Shown here: piece by piece, positions 51,551 through 59,316 of the stretch | How positions within the stretch are numbered: the stretch's first letter is position 1 | How the letters are laid out: the number at the start of each line of letters is the position of its first letter | DNA from: Arthrospira sp. PCC 9108 | GTDB taxonomy: Bacteria > Cyanobacteriota > Cyanobacteriia > Cyanobacteriales > Microcoleaceae | Assembly (NCBI GenBank): GCA_016745315.1 | Contig: CP066886.1 | Location: 2,666,501 to 2,730,500, forward strand | Direction: 5' to 3' | DNA: 64,000 nt | Made by a program: the position numbers and the translations under genes | The notes under the pieces: model-generated | What the model was told of the DNA's origin: nothing | The model's input: the letters and a program-made list of their open reading frames with translations, nothing else | Database searches by the model: none

Positions 51551-51919
51551 ATGCCCAGTCTAAATAGTTCAAAAATTTATAGCTGGAATTCACCCTCGCC
51601 AGGGGGTACAGGAACCACTAGAGTGGCAGCAAGGCTTTCCAGTCGGTACGATGGCATTGCTACACATCTAGGAATGACCGCCCATACAAATCCAACTGAA
51701 GTAAACGCCCATATGCTTAAGCCAAATAAAGCTGTGCAGGAGGGCTACTTAATGAAAATGAGAATTAACTACCGAAAAGACAATAAGTATTATGGTGCGG
51801 ATATTTATGTGCCTACAGACAAGGTTACTGAAGCCATCCAAGTGCTACCTAACAAGCAATGGGATGGTACGGGAGTGATAACTTCATGTCGCGATCGTGT
51901 ACGAGTTGATTACCGTTAA
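51551..51919 (+). CDS. Hypothetical small basic protein, first of a four-gene set
   Basis: A 122-residue, basic protein with a Ser/Gly-rich start (MPSLNSSKIYSWNSPSPGG) and a beta-rich body (GYLMKMRINYRKDNKYYGAD, KVTEAIQVLPN). The hairpins before it suggest separate control, as for an abundant structural protein. No family is recognised. Confidence 0.6.
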   Translation: MPSLNSSKIYSWNSPSPGGTGTTRVAARLSSRYDGIATHLGMTAHTNPTEVNAHMLKPNKAVQEGYLMKMRINYRKDNKYYGADIYVPTDKVTEAIQVLPNKQWDGTGVITSCRDRVRVDYR

Positions 51920-51940
51920 TAACAAAAGGAGAGTATATTA

Positions 51941-52294
51941 ATGGCTAGAACGAAACTGTGTCAATTAGTAGATGGCACTAAGATTAGAGTATTTAGAGCT
52001 AGTAGTGTGATGTATGACGATAACACTGTAGCAACTTTGGGAATAGGTCCAGTCGCTGATGCGAATAGGAAGGAGCCAGTTTATGATACTGGGGAATTAA
52101 TGCGAGCTGGTGTATTGGTGAGACTTTGCGTTAGTTGCAACAATGGAACCAATAAACCACCAATTACATATAGACTATTTTGCGACGTAGAAAACGTAAA
52201 CGCTGCTTTACATCATTATAATAGTAGCGGTAAAACCCTAAACGGTAAAACAGTATTGAGAGCTAGTCTAGACCGTCGTCAAGTTATCAAGTAA
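51941..52294 (+). CDS. Hypothetical small protein
   Basis: A 117-residue product with a good ribosome-binding site (AGGAGA, about 9 nt before the ATG). It is beta-rich (LCQLVDGTKIRVFRASSVMY, VLVRLCVSCNNGT) with two close cysteines (CVSC). The neighbours are of similar size and composition, which suggests a set of small structural or binding proteins. No family is recognised. Confidence 0.6.
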   Translation: MARTKLCQLVDGTKIRVFRASSVMYDDNTVATLGIGPVADANRKEPVYDTGELMRAGVLVRLCVSCNNGTNKPPITYRLFCDVENVNAALHHYNSSGKTLNGKTVLRASLDRRQVIK

Positions 52295-52297
52295 AGC

Positions 52298-52717
52298 ATG
52301 AGTTTTACGGATGCTTATGGCACATGGGAGGTGATAGCGTCAAGTTATCAGCCAACTCAAGAATGGATAATTCACAGCCCCCCAGTTACTCAATACTCAT
52401 TGTTGAGGTTTAAATTTTTAACTGATTGGGGGCGGTGGAAAAATCCCTATGATGGCTATAGGTCAATGCTGCTTATTAGAGGGCATTATTCTAATGGTTC
52501 TGGAAATTCTGACTGGATAACAGGGCAAAGGACTGTATACGTTACAGAAGAACCGCAACTGATTAACTATCCACCAGTTCAAGAATTTACAGACAACCCC
52601 TCGGTGATTAGAAGGTTGGGAGTCCGCCGCCGTTTTTTCAAAAACGCAACATGGATCGAAAATCATCCTACAATGGATCTAAAGTTTAACGTAACAATTG
52701 AGGCTTTTGTAGACTAA
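52298..52717 (+). CDS. Hypothetical small protein
   Basis: A 139-residue soluble protein rich in Trp and Tyr (YGTWEVIASSYQPTQEWII, FLTDWGRWKNPYDGYRSM), with a basic patch (RRLGVRRRFF). Beta-rich by composition. It begins 4 nt after the previous stop. No family is recognised. Confidence 0.6.
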   Translation: MSFTDAYGTWEVIASSYQPTQEWIIHSPPVTQYSLLRFKFLTDWGRWKNPYDGYRSMLLIRGHYSNGSGNSDWITGQRTVYVTEEPQLINYPPVQEFTDNPSVIRRLGVRRRFFKNATWIENHPTMDLKFNVTIEAFVD

Positions 52718-52718
52718 C

Positions 52719-53036
52719 ATGGACATCTCTCTTAATCAATTAATCGACCATCTCCCAGATGATTCACAGTTTAAAACTTTACTAGAAACATTGGGGACAA
52801 ACGGTGATAGTGTGGACGCTACCGTAGAATTTTGTCATTTAGTAGGGGCATTATATCAAGCACAGCAAGTATACAACCAACAACCAGGAAATCAAGCAAT
52901 TAGTATGGTCTCAGAAGAAAGTTTTGGGCCTGTAATAGAAAGTTTAGACGGGACATTTTTTAGGAGATTACAAAGAACTCTAGCTTTTTTTAGAAAGTAT
53001 GAAGATGCTGTAATTGTCCCGAAAATCGAAAGTTAG
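52719..53036 (+). CDS. Hypothetical small helical protein
   Basis: A 105-residue acidic, helical protein (LNQLIDHLPDDSQFKTLLE and VEFCHLVGALYQAQQ), starting 2 nt after the previous stop (ATG 52719). No family is recognised. Confidence 0.55.
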   Translation: MDISLNQLIDHLPDDSQFKTLLETLGTNGDSVDATVEFCHLVGALYQAQQVYNQQPGNQAISMVSEESFGPVIESLDGTFFRRLQRTLAFFRKYEDAVIVPKIES

Positions 53037-53057
53037 TTGGTCGAAAATTTAAAGCTG

Positions 53058-53090
53058 CCAGATAATTCGGATTCTATCTGCGTTATCTGG
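53058..53090 (+). terminator. Inverted repeat between operon segments
   Basis: CCAGATAA (53058-53065) and TTATCTGG (53083-53090) form an 8-bp stem with a 17-nt loop just after the stop at 53036. No T run follows, so it may be a partial terminator or processing site. Confidence 0.4.
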
Positions 53091-53160
53091 TCAAAGTCTT
53101 GAAATTAACCCAAGTAAAATGTGATTAAAAATCCACATCAACAGAGGAGTTAATTCCACC

Positions 53161-53442
53161 GTGGATATTGAAATCGAAAAAATCACAATAATCATAAGTT
53201 GGATACTTTCACTCATTAGTACGGTATGGTATGTATCAGTTCAATACACAATAATTAAAGTACAAGTCAACAGAAACAGAGAAGAGCTAAACAGAATATC
53301 GTCAATGCTTAGGCGAGAAATAGAAGACCATAATAAACTTGTATGGATAAACATCAACCACATGGAAAAATACTTAACCAAAAATCAAGATTATTTTCCG
53401 TTAAATATCCAAGGCGATAAATACAAAAATTATGACGACTGA
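53161..53442 (+). CDS. Small one-TM protein with coiled coil, holin-like
   Basis: A 93-residue product from GTG 53161: one N-terminal membrane helix (ITIIISWILSLISTVWYVSV) and a charged helical tail (REELNRISSMLRREIEDHNK). Size and layout resemble phage or bacteriocin-associated holin-like proteins (BhlA/UviB type), but small one-TM proteins are common, so this is suggestive only. It overlaps the next gene by 11 bp. Confidence 0.55.
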   Translation: MDIEIEKITIIISWILSLISTVWYVSVQYTIIKVQVNRNREELNRISSMLRREIEDHNKLVWININHMEKYLTKNQDYFPLNIQGDKYKNYDD

Positions 53443-53668
53443 AGTTTTGCCGGAATTATTACGGGTAGGAAGTGATGGGGTAGTGATATTTTTAGTGTGG
53501 TCTTTGATGAAGCAAAACCAAAAGTTAATAGCAGAGGTCAACTCAAGAGACAATGAATTGATGAAGTTGATTTACAAAATACTTAGCAATGAACAGCCAG
53601 GGACAAGAGGTAAACGCGATCGCACAATCAAGCCAAAGCCACAAAAATCCGTTAGGACTTGGGAGTAG
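53432..53668 (+). CDS. Small one-TM protein, holin-like
   Basis: A 78-residue product with a short N-terminal helix (VGSDGVVIFLVWSLMKQNQ), a helical charged part and a basic tail (TRGKRDRTIKPKPQK). The plan matches the upstream small membrane protein. Together they close the operon, a common place for lysis genes in phage clusters; no endolysin is nearby. Its end is covered by an inverted repeat. Confidence 0.5.
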   Translation: MTTEVLPELLRVGSDGVVIFLVWSLMKQNQKLIAEVNSRDNELMKLIYKILSNEQPGTRGKRDRTIKPKPQKSVRTWE

Positions 53669-53690
53669 AATTGTCTGTGGCCCTAACGGA
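53648..53690 (+). terminator. Inverted repeat at the operon end
   Basis: TCCGTTAGG (53648-53656) and CCTAACGGA (53682-53690) are perfect complements with the last operon stop codon between them. It may end the transcript or mark the element border, an arrangement like the inverted repeat at the integrase end. Confidence 0.5.
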
Positions 53691-53909
53691 TAACAGGTTC
53701 TCAAGCTGTTATGGTTCAATCACCTAGCCATAACTCATGGCCATAATCATCATACAGAAAAACTAAAGCGATCGCCAGCCAAGTCAGTTAACTCGTATAA
53801 ACGCTTCGCCTATATTTCGCCTATATAAGTTGCATCAATCACGGCAATATATTACCTTTCCATCAGTAAGCTATGAAAACTCAATTCCTCCTTAAAACTT
53901 GCCAAATCT

Positions 53910-55244
53910 ATGAATCATACCCCAGAACTCAACGATCGCCGCCAGATTTTCGGTTGGATCATGTATGACTGGGCTAACTCTGCCTATGTCACCACCGTTG
54001 TCGTAGCCGTTCTCCCCGCTTACTTTGCGTCCGTCGTCGTCCCCCCCGGCGGAGTCACCATAGCTGGAATTAACTATAGCGCCACCGCCTTATGGGGATT
54101 TGTCACCAGTTTGGCTGCCTTTTTAGTGTTTATGGTAGCCCCTATTATGGGGGCAGTTTCCGACTTTTCCGCATCCAAAAAGAAATTTTTAATAATTTGT
54201 GCTTATACAGGCTGCCTAGCTGCTAGTCTACTGTTTTTTTGTGGTACAGGAGATGTCTGGAAAACCCTAACTCTCTTTATTATAGCCCAAATTGGCTTTG
54301 TCGGCGGCAATATCTTCTATGATGCCTTCCTCCCCAGTATTGCATCGGAAGATAAAATGGACTGGGTTTCTGGTCAAGGTTTTGCTTGGGGATATATAGG
54401 CGGTGGCTTGCAATTAGCCTTATCTTTAGCTTTAATTGCTGGACATCAAACCATTGGTATTTCTGCCGAACTAGCAGCCAGACTCGCCATTTTAATGGCA
54501 GCAGTTTGGTGGGGTGGTTTTTCCTTAATCACATTTTTTAACCTCAAAGAAGCCCAAACCTTTGAGGAAATTCCCCCGGAATATCAACATTTACCACCCT
54601 GGCGCGCTTATATACAGGTGGGACTTCTCAGAACCATTGTCACCGTCAGGAAGGTGCGTTTATTTAAGCATTTACTACGGTTTCTCATTGCTTACATGAT
54701 TTATAACAACGGCATTCAAACTGTGATTACCATGGCCACTATCTACGGTTCCGAGGAGTTGGGTTTTTCCCAAAATGTTCTCATGATTACCCTATTGGTG
54801 ATCCAGTTTGTCAGTTTTTTCGGGGCTTTGGGTTTTAGTAAACTCGCCGAATTGACTACCTCCAAAACAGCTTTAATGATTTCTTTGGTGGGATGGTCGA
54901 TTGTAGTTATCTATGCTTATTTTATGAATAGCCCCACTGAGTATTTTGTCTTAGGGGGAATTGTCGGATTGGTTTTGGGGGGGTCCCAGGCTCTCAGTCG
55001 TTCCTTTTATGGCTCCATCATTCCACCTTGGGCGGCGGCTGAATTTTATGGGTTTTACTCAGTTTTTAACAAAGGTTCCGCCATTTTCGGACCTTTCCTA
55101 TTTGCTGTAATCCTCCAGGTGACGGGAACAGCACGCAATTCTATCCTGGCATTAATTGTGTTTTTTATAGTTGGTTTGGTCGGTCTATATTTCGTAGATG
55201 TTGAACAGGCTAAACAAGCTAGAAATATTCAGCATTTAGAATAG
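53910..55244 (+). CDS. MFS transporter, UMF1/Atg22 type
   Basis: A 444-residue integral membrane protein with about 12 helices. The start (IFGWIMYDWANSAYVTTVVV) and VGGNIFYDAFLPSIASE are signatures of the UMF1 family. Atg22-like members elsewhere export amino acids; the substrate here is unknown. It is the first clearly chromosomal gene to the right of the island. A HIP1 octamer lies just after the stop. Confidence 0.9.
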   Translation: MNHTPELNDRRQIFGWIMYDWANSAYVTTVVVAVLPAYFASVVVPPGGVTIAGINYSATALWGFVTSLAAFLVFMVAPIMGAVSDFSASKKKFLIICAYTGCLAASLLFFCGTGDVWKTLTLFIIAQIGFVGGNIFYDAFLPSIASEDKMDWVSGQGFAWGYIGGGLQLALSLALIAGHQTIGISAELAARLAILMAAVWWGGFSLITFFNLKEAQTFEEIPPEYQHLPPWRAYIQVGLLRTIVTVRKVRLFKHLLRFLIAYMIYNNGIQTVITMATIYGSEELGFSQNVLMITLLVIQFVSFFGALGFSKLAELTTSKTALMISLVGWSIVVIYAYFMNSPTEYFVLGGIVGLVLGGSQALSRSFYGSIIPPWAAAEFYGFYSVFNKGSAIFGPFLFAVILQVTGTARNSILALIVFFIVGLVGLYFVDVEQAKQARNIQHLE

Positions 55245-55362
55245 CGATCGCCTCCCGATTTTCCCTACTTAAACATCAGAAACCTGGATAGTTAGCCACC
55301 CTAGTTATTAGCCGCTCAACCCATCCAGGTTATCACTGATTATTGGTAGTTATCATCAACTT

Positions 55363-55644
55363 CTAGCTGGCAAACTTCAGGTCTTCGCCTTCGTCTACAA
55401 TCAAATGTAAACATAACAGTTTTTGCCTCAAAACTGGCTTACCTTTCCCAGGAAAATAGATTTCTAATTCCGCATCTGATGGCGCTTCAAATAAAAATCT
55501 TTCTCCGGGAAATACAATATGCTCTAAATACCAGTTATCAATGTTAGAAATCCGAGCAATCTCAATTTTTTGGCTATCGTTATAGTAGCAACAAAGTTGT
55601 TTATTCGTCTGATGGTTATTCAATTGATATAAGTTTGACATCAT
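55363..55644 (-). CDS. DUF1830 family protein
   Basis: A 93-residue soluble protein with the DUF1830 pattern: CCYYNDSQKIEIARI, WYLEHIVFPGERFLFEAP, and a C-terminal LLCLHLIVD. The family is confined mainly to cyanobacteria and has no known role. It is convergent with the UMF1 gene and has the start MMSNLYQLNNH; either Met may be used. Confidence 0.8.
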   Translation of the reverse strand: MMSNLYQLNNHQTNKQLCCYYNDSQKIEIARISNIDNWYLEHIVFPGERFLFEAPSDAELEIYFPGKGKPVLRQKLLCLHLIVDEGEDLKFAS

Positions 55645-56167
55645 GGTTAAATCCTCTGGGAACTAAAAAAAGTTTGTCGATACTGACTTTGTTAAACTTG
55701 ATCCCTGACCCCAACTTGATGAGGGACCAAATTCTCAGATTAAGCCAAATTGCTAAAAATCCGTGGACCCTGAAACTGATAATGCTTCTCCCCTGATGAG
55801 AATGACCTAGGCTAATTCTCCCTTCCATCTATGTTAGATCTACGGGAAACCAACCCCGATCGCTATTTCCGGGATCTTCGCCGATTTGGGGCGAGTTAAC
55901 CCACGGAGGTTTAGCTCTCGGTTCGGACCTTAGCCGTTGTGTGTGTCCATCATCTTAAAAGATTGCATCAAATCAGAATCCCCATTTTAATTATTTCTAA
56001 AGAATAACAACAAGGCCAGAGTTAGCTAGTCTATCTAATGGCTTACTTTTAAGTATGATGGATCTGGGTAAATAAGTGTCGCGATCGCTATCACTGACTG
56101 ATCATGTTTATTATCACATCCCAATCGTTCCCGATATGTTTTTATTTTGGTGATACCCCCAGACCAC
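55645..56167. other. Intergenic region without a recognised gene
   Basis: About 520 bp between the DUF1830 gene start and the 3' end of hemW. It contains GC-rich stems near 55850-55940 (for example CGGGAAACC and a GGCGAGTTAACCC segment) but no tRNA, known riboswitch or convincing ORF. A small RNA is possible and cannot be judged without comparison. Confidence 0.4.
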
Positions 56168-57184
56168 TCATACCTCATCGGAAATCTGCAAGTGGCCAAA
56201 AAGGTCCGCTAAAATGGTATTGGAGAATAAAAACCCCTCCGGGTCTGTCAGTCGTAGGTGACGCTTCGCTGGCTTGTCCGGTTCTTCCTCAGTATAGACT
56301 ACCTCCACCCAACCCCGATCGCCATAAGGTTTGAGAATATCAGTAATTTGACTTACAGCCACTTCCCCAAATTGCTGTTGAAGCCTAAGAAGATCCACCC
56401 CACTAGCTAACCGCAGTCCCAGCATCAAAGTTTCTAACAGAATATCCGATCCTAAAATAATCGCGATCGCCTCTGTAGGGGCGGGTGGAAGATCAGCACT
56501 ATCAGAAACCAGCCAACTTTCGCTCGCCCCTCCCCCCCCGGAGGACCGTAACCACTGATAATAGCGATCGCGGGTTCTCGGTCGCGTCAGTCGATACCCC
56601 CCCACATAACTCGCCGCCCCCATACCAAAGCCATAGTAAGGTTGATTATGCCAATAAACCAAATTATGGCGACATTCAAACCCAGGTCGCGCATAATTAG
56701 AAATCTCATAATGTTTGAACCGGGAAGTCAGGCATTTTTGCGCCTGTCGATAGAGGTTGGCTGTAGTTTGATCATCAGGAAGGGGAAACTCTCCCGGTTT
56801 ATAGTAGCGACCAAAAGCCGTTTGAGGTTCCACAATCAGATCATAATGGGAAACATGAGCAGGATTAATGCTCAAAACCTGATCTAGGGACTCTTGCATC
56901 ATTTCTGGGGTTTGATGGGGTAAACCAGAAATCAGATCAATACTGAAGTTCACAACACCCACTTGATTAATTAAATCGATCGCCCTCCAAATATCCGCCA
57001 CAGTATGCGATCGACCACAAAGCCTTAATAAATCATCCTGAAACGCTTGTACACCCACACTCACCCGATTGGCCCCCGCCGCCACAAATCCCTGTAATTT
57101 CCCTAAATCAAAAGTCCCTGGGTCCATTTCTACCGAGATCTCAGCATCACTCGCAATTCCCAAGTGATCGCTAATGGTTTTCAT
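56168..57184 (-). CDS. hemW: HemW-type radical SAM protein, C-terminal part (frameshifted)
   Basis: The distal 338 codons of a HemN/HemW family protein. It continues the radical SAM barrel with AEISVEMDPGTFDLGKLQGF, ANRVSVGVQAFQDDLL and NFSIDLISGLPHQTPEMMQ, then the HemN C-terminal domain. The ATG at its start (MKTISDHLG) is internal to the real gene: one extra G in the G8 run at 57224-57231 joins it to the upstream ORF through FGGGTPSLLSVQQFDRLMK. HemW acts as a heme chaperone rather than the coproporphyrinogen oxidase in most bacteria. Confidence 0.85.
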   Translation of the reverse strand: MKTISDHLGIASDAEISVEMDPGTFDLGKLQGFVAAGANRVSVGVQAFQDDLLRLCGRSHTVADIWRAIDLINQVGVVNFSIDLISGLPHQTPEMMQESLDQVLSINPAHVSHYDLIVEPQTAFGRYYKPGEFPLPDDQTTANLYRQAQKCLTSRFKHYEISNYARPGFECRHNLVYWHNQPYYGFGMGAASYVGGYRLTRPRTRDRYYQWLRSSGGGGASESWLVSDSADLPPAPTEAIAIILGSDILLETLMLGLRLASGVDLLRLQQQFGEVAVSQITDILKPYGDRGWVEVVYTEEEPDKPAKRHLRLTDPEGFLFSNTILADLFGHLQISDEV

Positions 57185-57456
57185 CAGGCGATCGAACTGC
57201 TGAACCGATAACAGAGAGGGAGTCCCCCCCCAAAAAATACTGTTTTCAGCGGAAGTCCGAAATGCCTTTGATTAACAATTTCCTCACACAGAAAATTTAC
57301 ATATTCCTGAATCATCCCAGAATTTTCCCCATGGCGGCGATCGCCCACCACAGACACCGCAAAATCGCAGTAGTAGCAGCGGCGGCGACAAAAGGGAATA
57401 TGTACATAAGCCGCAGTGGGAGTTTCAGTATGGGTTATACAAGATTCATTTAGCAT
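57184..57456 (-). CDS. hemW: HemW-type radical SAM protein, N-terminal part (frameshifted)
   Basis: The proximal 90 codons: AAYVHIPFCRRRCYYCDFAVS carries the CxxxCxxC iron-sulfur motif, and KTVFFGGG is the start of the SAM-binding Gly motif. The frame fails exactly at the G8 tract and ends LPLCYRFSSSIA. With the downstream ORF the protein is about 425 residues, near the family's normal length plus a short N-terminal extension. Confidence 0.85.
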   Translation of the reverse strand: MLNESCITHTETPTAAYVHIPFCRRRCYYCDFAVSVVGDRRHGENSGMIQEYVNFLCEEIVNQRHFGLPLKTVFFGGGLPLCYRFSSSIA

Positions 57457-57459
57457 TAA

Positions 57460-57960
57460 TTAGCGCGCCTGGGACAATTTTAAAATATTCGCCTCAATAT
57501 CTGATGCTCTTCGGGGCATAGAAAATAGATAGCCCTGACCAAATAGCCATACTATATTCTGAAGATACTTTAACCGATCCCTTGTTTCGATACCGTTTGC
57601 GATCGCACCATTACCCAATTGATTACTCAATGCTACAATCGTTTCCACTACCTGATGATTCAGACGTACTGGCTGCATTTGGTTCACAAAAGATCTATCT
57701 ATCTTTAAAGTGTCAATGGGGAAACGGTGCAAGTAGCCTAAAGAAGAGTAACCTGTACCAAAATCATCCAAACTGATCCCAATTTTTCGCGATCGCAATT
57801 CTGATGTTAGGGCGATCGCCATTTCTGGATTATCCATTAATGCACTTTCGGTAATCTCCAACTTTATAGCCTCTGGTTTCACTCCCGTATTAGCCAGAAC
57901 CCGATCTATATCTACCAAAGCGCGTAGGACTGGCAAACTGACGCACCGACATATTAACAC
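57460..57960 (-). pseudogene. EAL domain fragment of a broken REC-GGDEF-EAL gene
   Basis: The C-terminal two-thirds of a c-di-GMP phosphodiesterase domain: KLEITESALMDNPEMA, GISLDDFGTGYSSLGYL and LKIDRSFVNQM are typical. The N-terminal part of the domain, including FEALVRWRHPQRG, is found upstream in other frames between 57960 and 58175. At least three small frame changes separate it from the GGDEF part, so no intact EAL protein is made from this sequence. The stop is 3 bp from the hemW start. Confidence 0.8.
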
Positions 57961-58174
57961 TCATCATCAAATCAGAATTACCCTGTTGATGCCACTTGTG
58001 TAGTTGTTCACAGGCTTGTTGTAGCACCAATAAACCCCCGATTCACCACTAAACCCGTTTCCTCCATACAGGGGATAAACTCTCCTGGTGACACTAAACC
58101 TCGCTGGGGGTGTCGCCAACGCACTAATGCTTCAAAACCCACCACATCCTCTGTGGCCAGCCTCAGAATGGTCG

Positions 58175-58678
58175 TCAATTACGTGAAAACTCTTGTTGTG
58201 CGATCGCCCTTTGTAAATCCGTTTCCAGAGTCAGCCGTTTAAGTGTGGCCGCCGTCATTTCTCGGTTAAAGATTTGATGGCAACCTTTTCCCCGCCCTTT
58301 GGCTTTGTACATTGCCGTATCCGCTGCTTGTAATAGGGCTTCAGCATTAGAGTTTACTTCCGTATCTAGGGCAATTCCCATACAAACAGACATAAAAATA
58401 TCACAATTTTCTATCTGAAAAGCCTCGGTAAATGACCCCATTACTCCATTAATCCAATCTGTTAATTCTCCGGTTGCATAAATGTTTTTCAGCCCAAAAC
58501 AAAACTCGTCCTCTCCCACTCTACATAGTACATCTCCGGGGCGCAGATGTTGTTTAAGACGTTCTGCGATCGCTCTCAGTAGTTGATTTACCACCTGGTA
58601 ACCAAAAGCACCATTAACGCTCTTTGAATTGGTCACAGTCGAGATAGGCGATCGCATAATTTTCCCCGCTGCTGTCAA
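58175..58678 (-). pseudogene. GGDEF domain fragment of a broken REC-GGDEF-EAL gene
   Basis: A diguanylate cyclase domain in its own frame: GAFGYQVVNQLLRAIAERL, CRVGEDEFCFGL (signature G-E-D-E-F) and ADTAMYKAKGRGKGC. The first codons overlap the REC ORF in another frame and are not native. It should join the REC ORF at LDCDQFK by deletion of one base (or insertion of two) near 58620. It stops at TAA-equivalent 58175 in QQEFSRN, where the EAL should follow. Confidence 0.8.
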
Positions 58679-59195
58679 CGTAGCTATCCGATAGTTTTTG
58701 TAATAACTGCGCCCGACTTGGTAGCTGCGTTAGCATATCTTCATCTATCAGCCTTTGTAACTGAGCCGTGCGTTCTTCAACCATCAGTTCCAATTTCGTG
58801 TTAAAATCGGCTAGTAGTTGATATTGTTGCTTAATTCTGAGCATAGAGCGCATCCGTGCCAGCAATTCTAAGCGATTAACAGGTTTCGCAATAAAGTCAT
58901 CTGCTCCCGCCGCCAGACATTCAGCTAGACTCTCCTTAGAAGATAATGCCGTCACCATAATAATCGGTGTTCCTTCCCATTCACTCATAGCTTTAATACG
59001 GCGACAAAGCTCAATACCGTCCATAACTGGCATCATTACATCCAGTAAAATTAGATCCGGTTTGATTACATTAATTACTGAAAGTGCATCTTGTCCACTA
59101 TAAGCATAGTGTAAATGATAGTTTTCATCAATCAAACAAGTTTCAACTACATCAAAATTATCTGGATCATCATCCACAATTAAAATTGATAACAT
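58614..59195 (-). CDS. Response-regulator receiver domain of the broken REC-GGDEF-EAL gene
   Basis: A 193-codon ORF: a complete receiver (ILIVDDDPDNFDVVE, phospho-Asp in LILLDVMMPVMDG, TALSSKESLAE, the KPVN lysine) followed by a coiled-coil linker and the first part of GGDEF (DEDMLTQLPSRAQLL, AYLDCDQFKER). The frame breaks inside GGDEF. As given it would make a receiver with a truncated output domain. The REC is closely similar to that of the kinase gene immediately upstream, indicating local duplication. Confidence 0.85.
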   Translation of the reverse strand: MLSILIVDDDPDNFDVVETCLIDENYHLHYAYSGQDALSVINVIKPDLILLDVMMPVMDGIELCRRIKAMSEWEGTPIIMVTALSSKESLAECLAAGADDFIAKPVNRLELLARMRSMLRIKQQYQLLADFNTKLELMVEERTAQLQRLIDEDMLTQLPSRAQLLQKLSDSYVDSSGENYAIAYLDCDQFKER

Positions 59196-59316
59196 CGGTA
59201 GATTTTCCTTAGCAATTCAACAACTATCTATGGTTCCACGGCATCTAGTTTCACCATCTTAATATAAATATGATACGTTGTAACGTGACAATAGGGTTAT
59301 TTGTATTATTTAATAG

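Larger units (their letters stand above)
39136..53690. mobile_element. Accessory island, candidate undescribed integrated element
   Basis: Between the pentapeptide gene and the UMF1 transporter gene nearly every ORF is either a mobile-element or regulatory type (IS110-like recombinase, RHH, winged helix, tyrosine recombinase) or unrecognised. A compact + strand operon from 44953 to 53668 has several ATGA overlaps. Borders are set by the last recognisable genes plus the outer hairpins (terminator at 39136, inverted repeat ending at 53690). No direct repeats marking att sites and no tRNA were found, so the exact limits, and whether this is one element or several, are inferred. Confidence 0.45.

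Noticed and set aside
39060..53900. Direct repeats marking att sites of the island.
   Set aside because: Comparing the two flanks by eye gave no matching stretch longer than expected by chance. An automated repeat search is needed.
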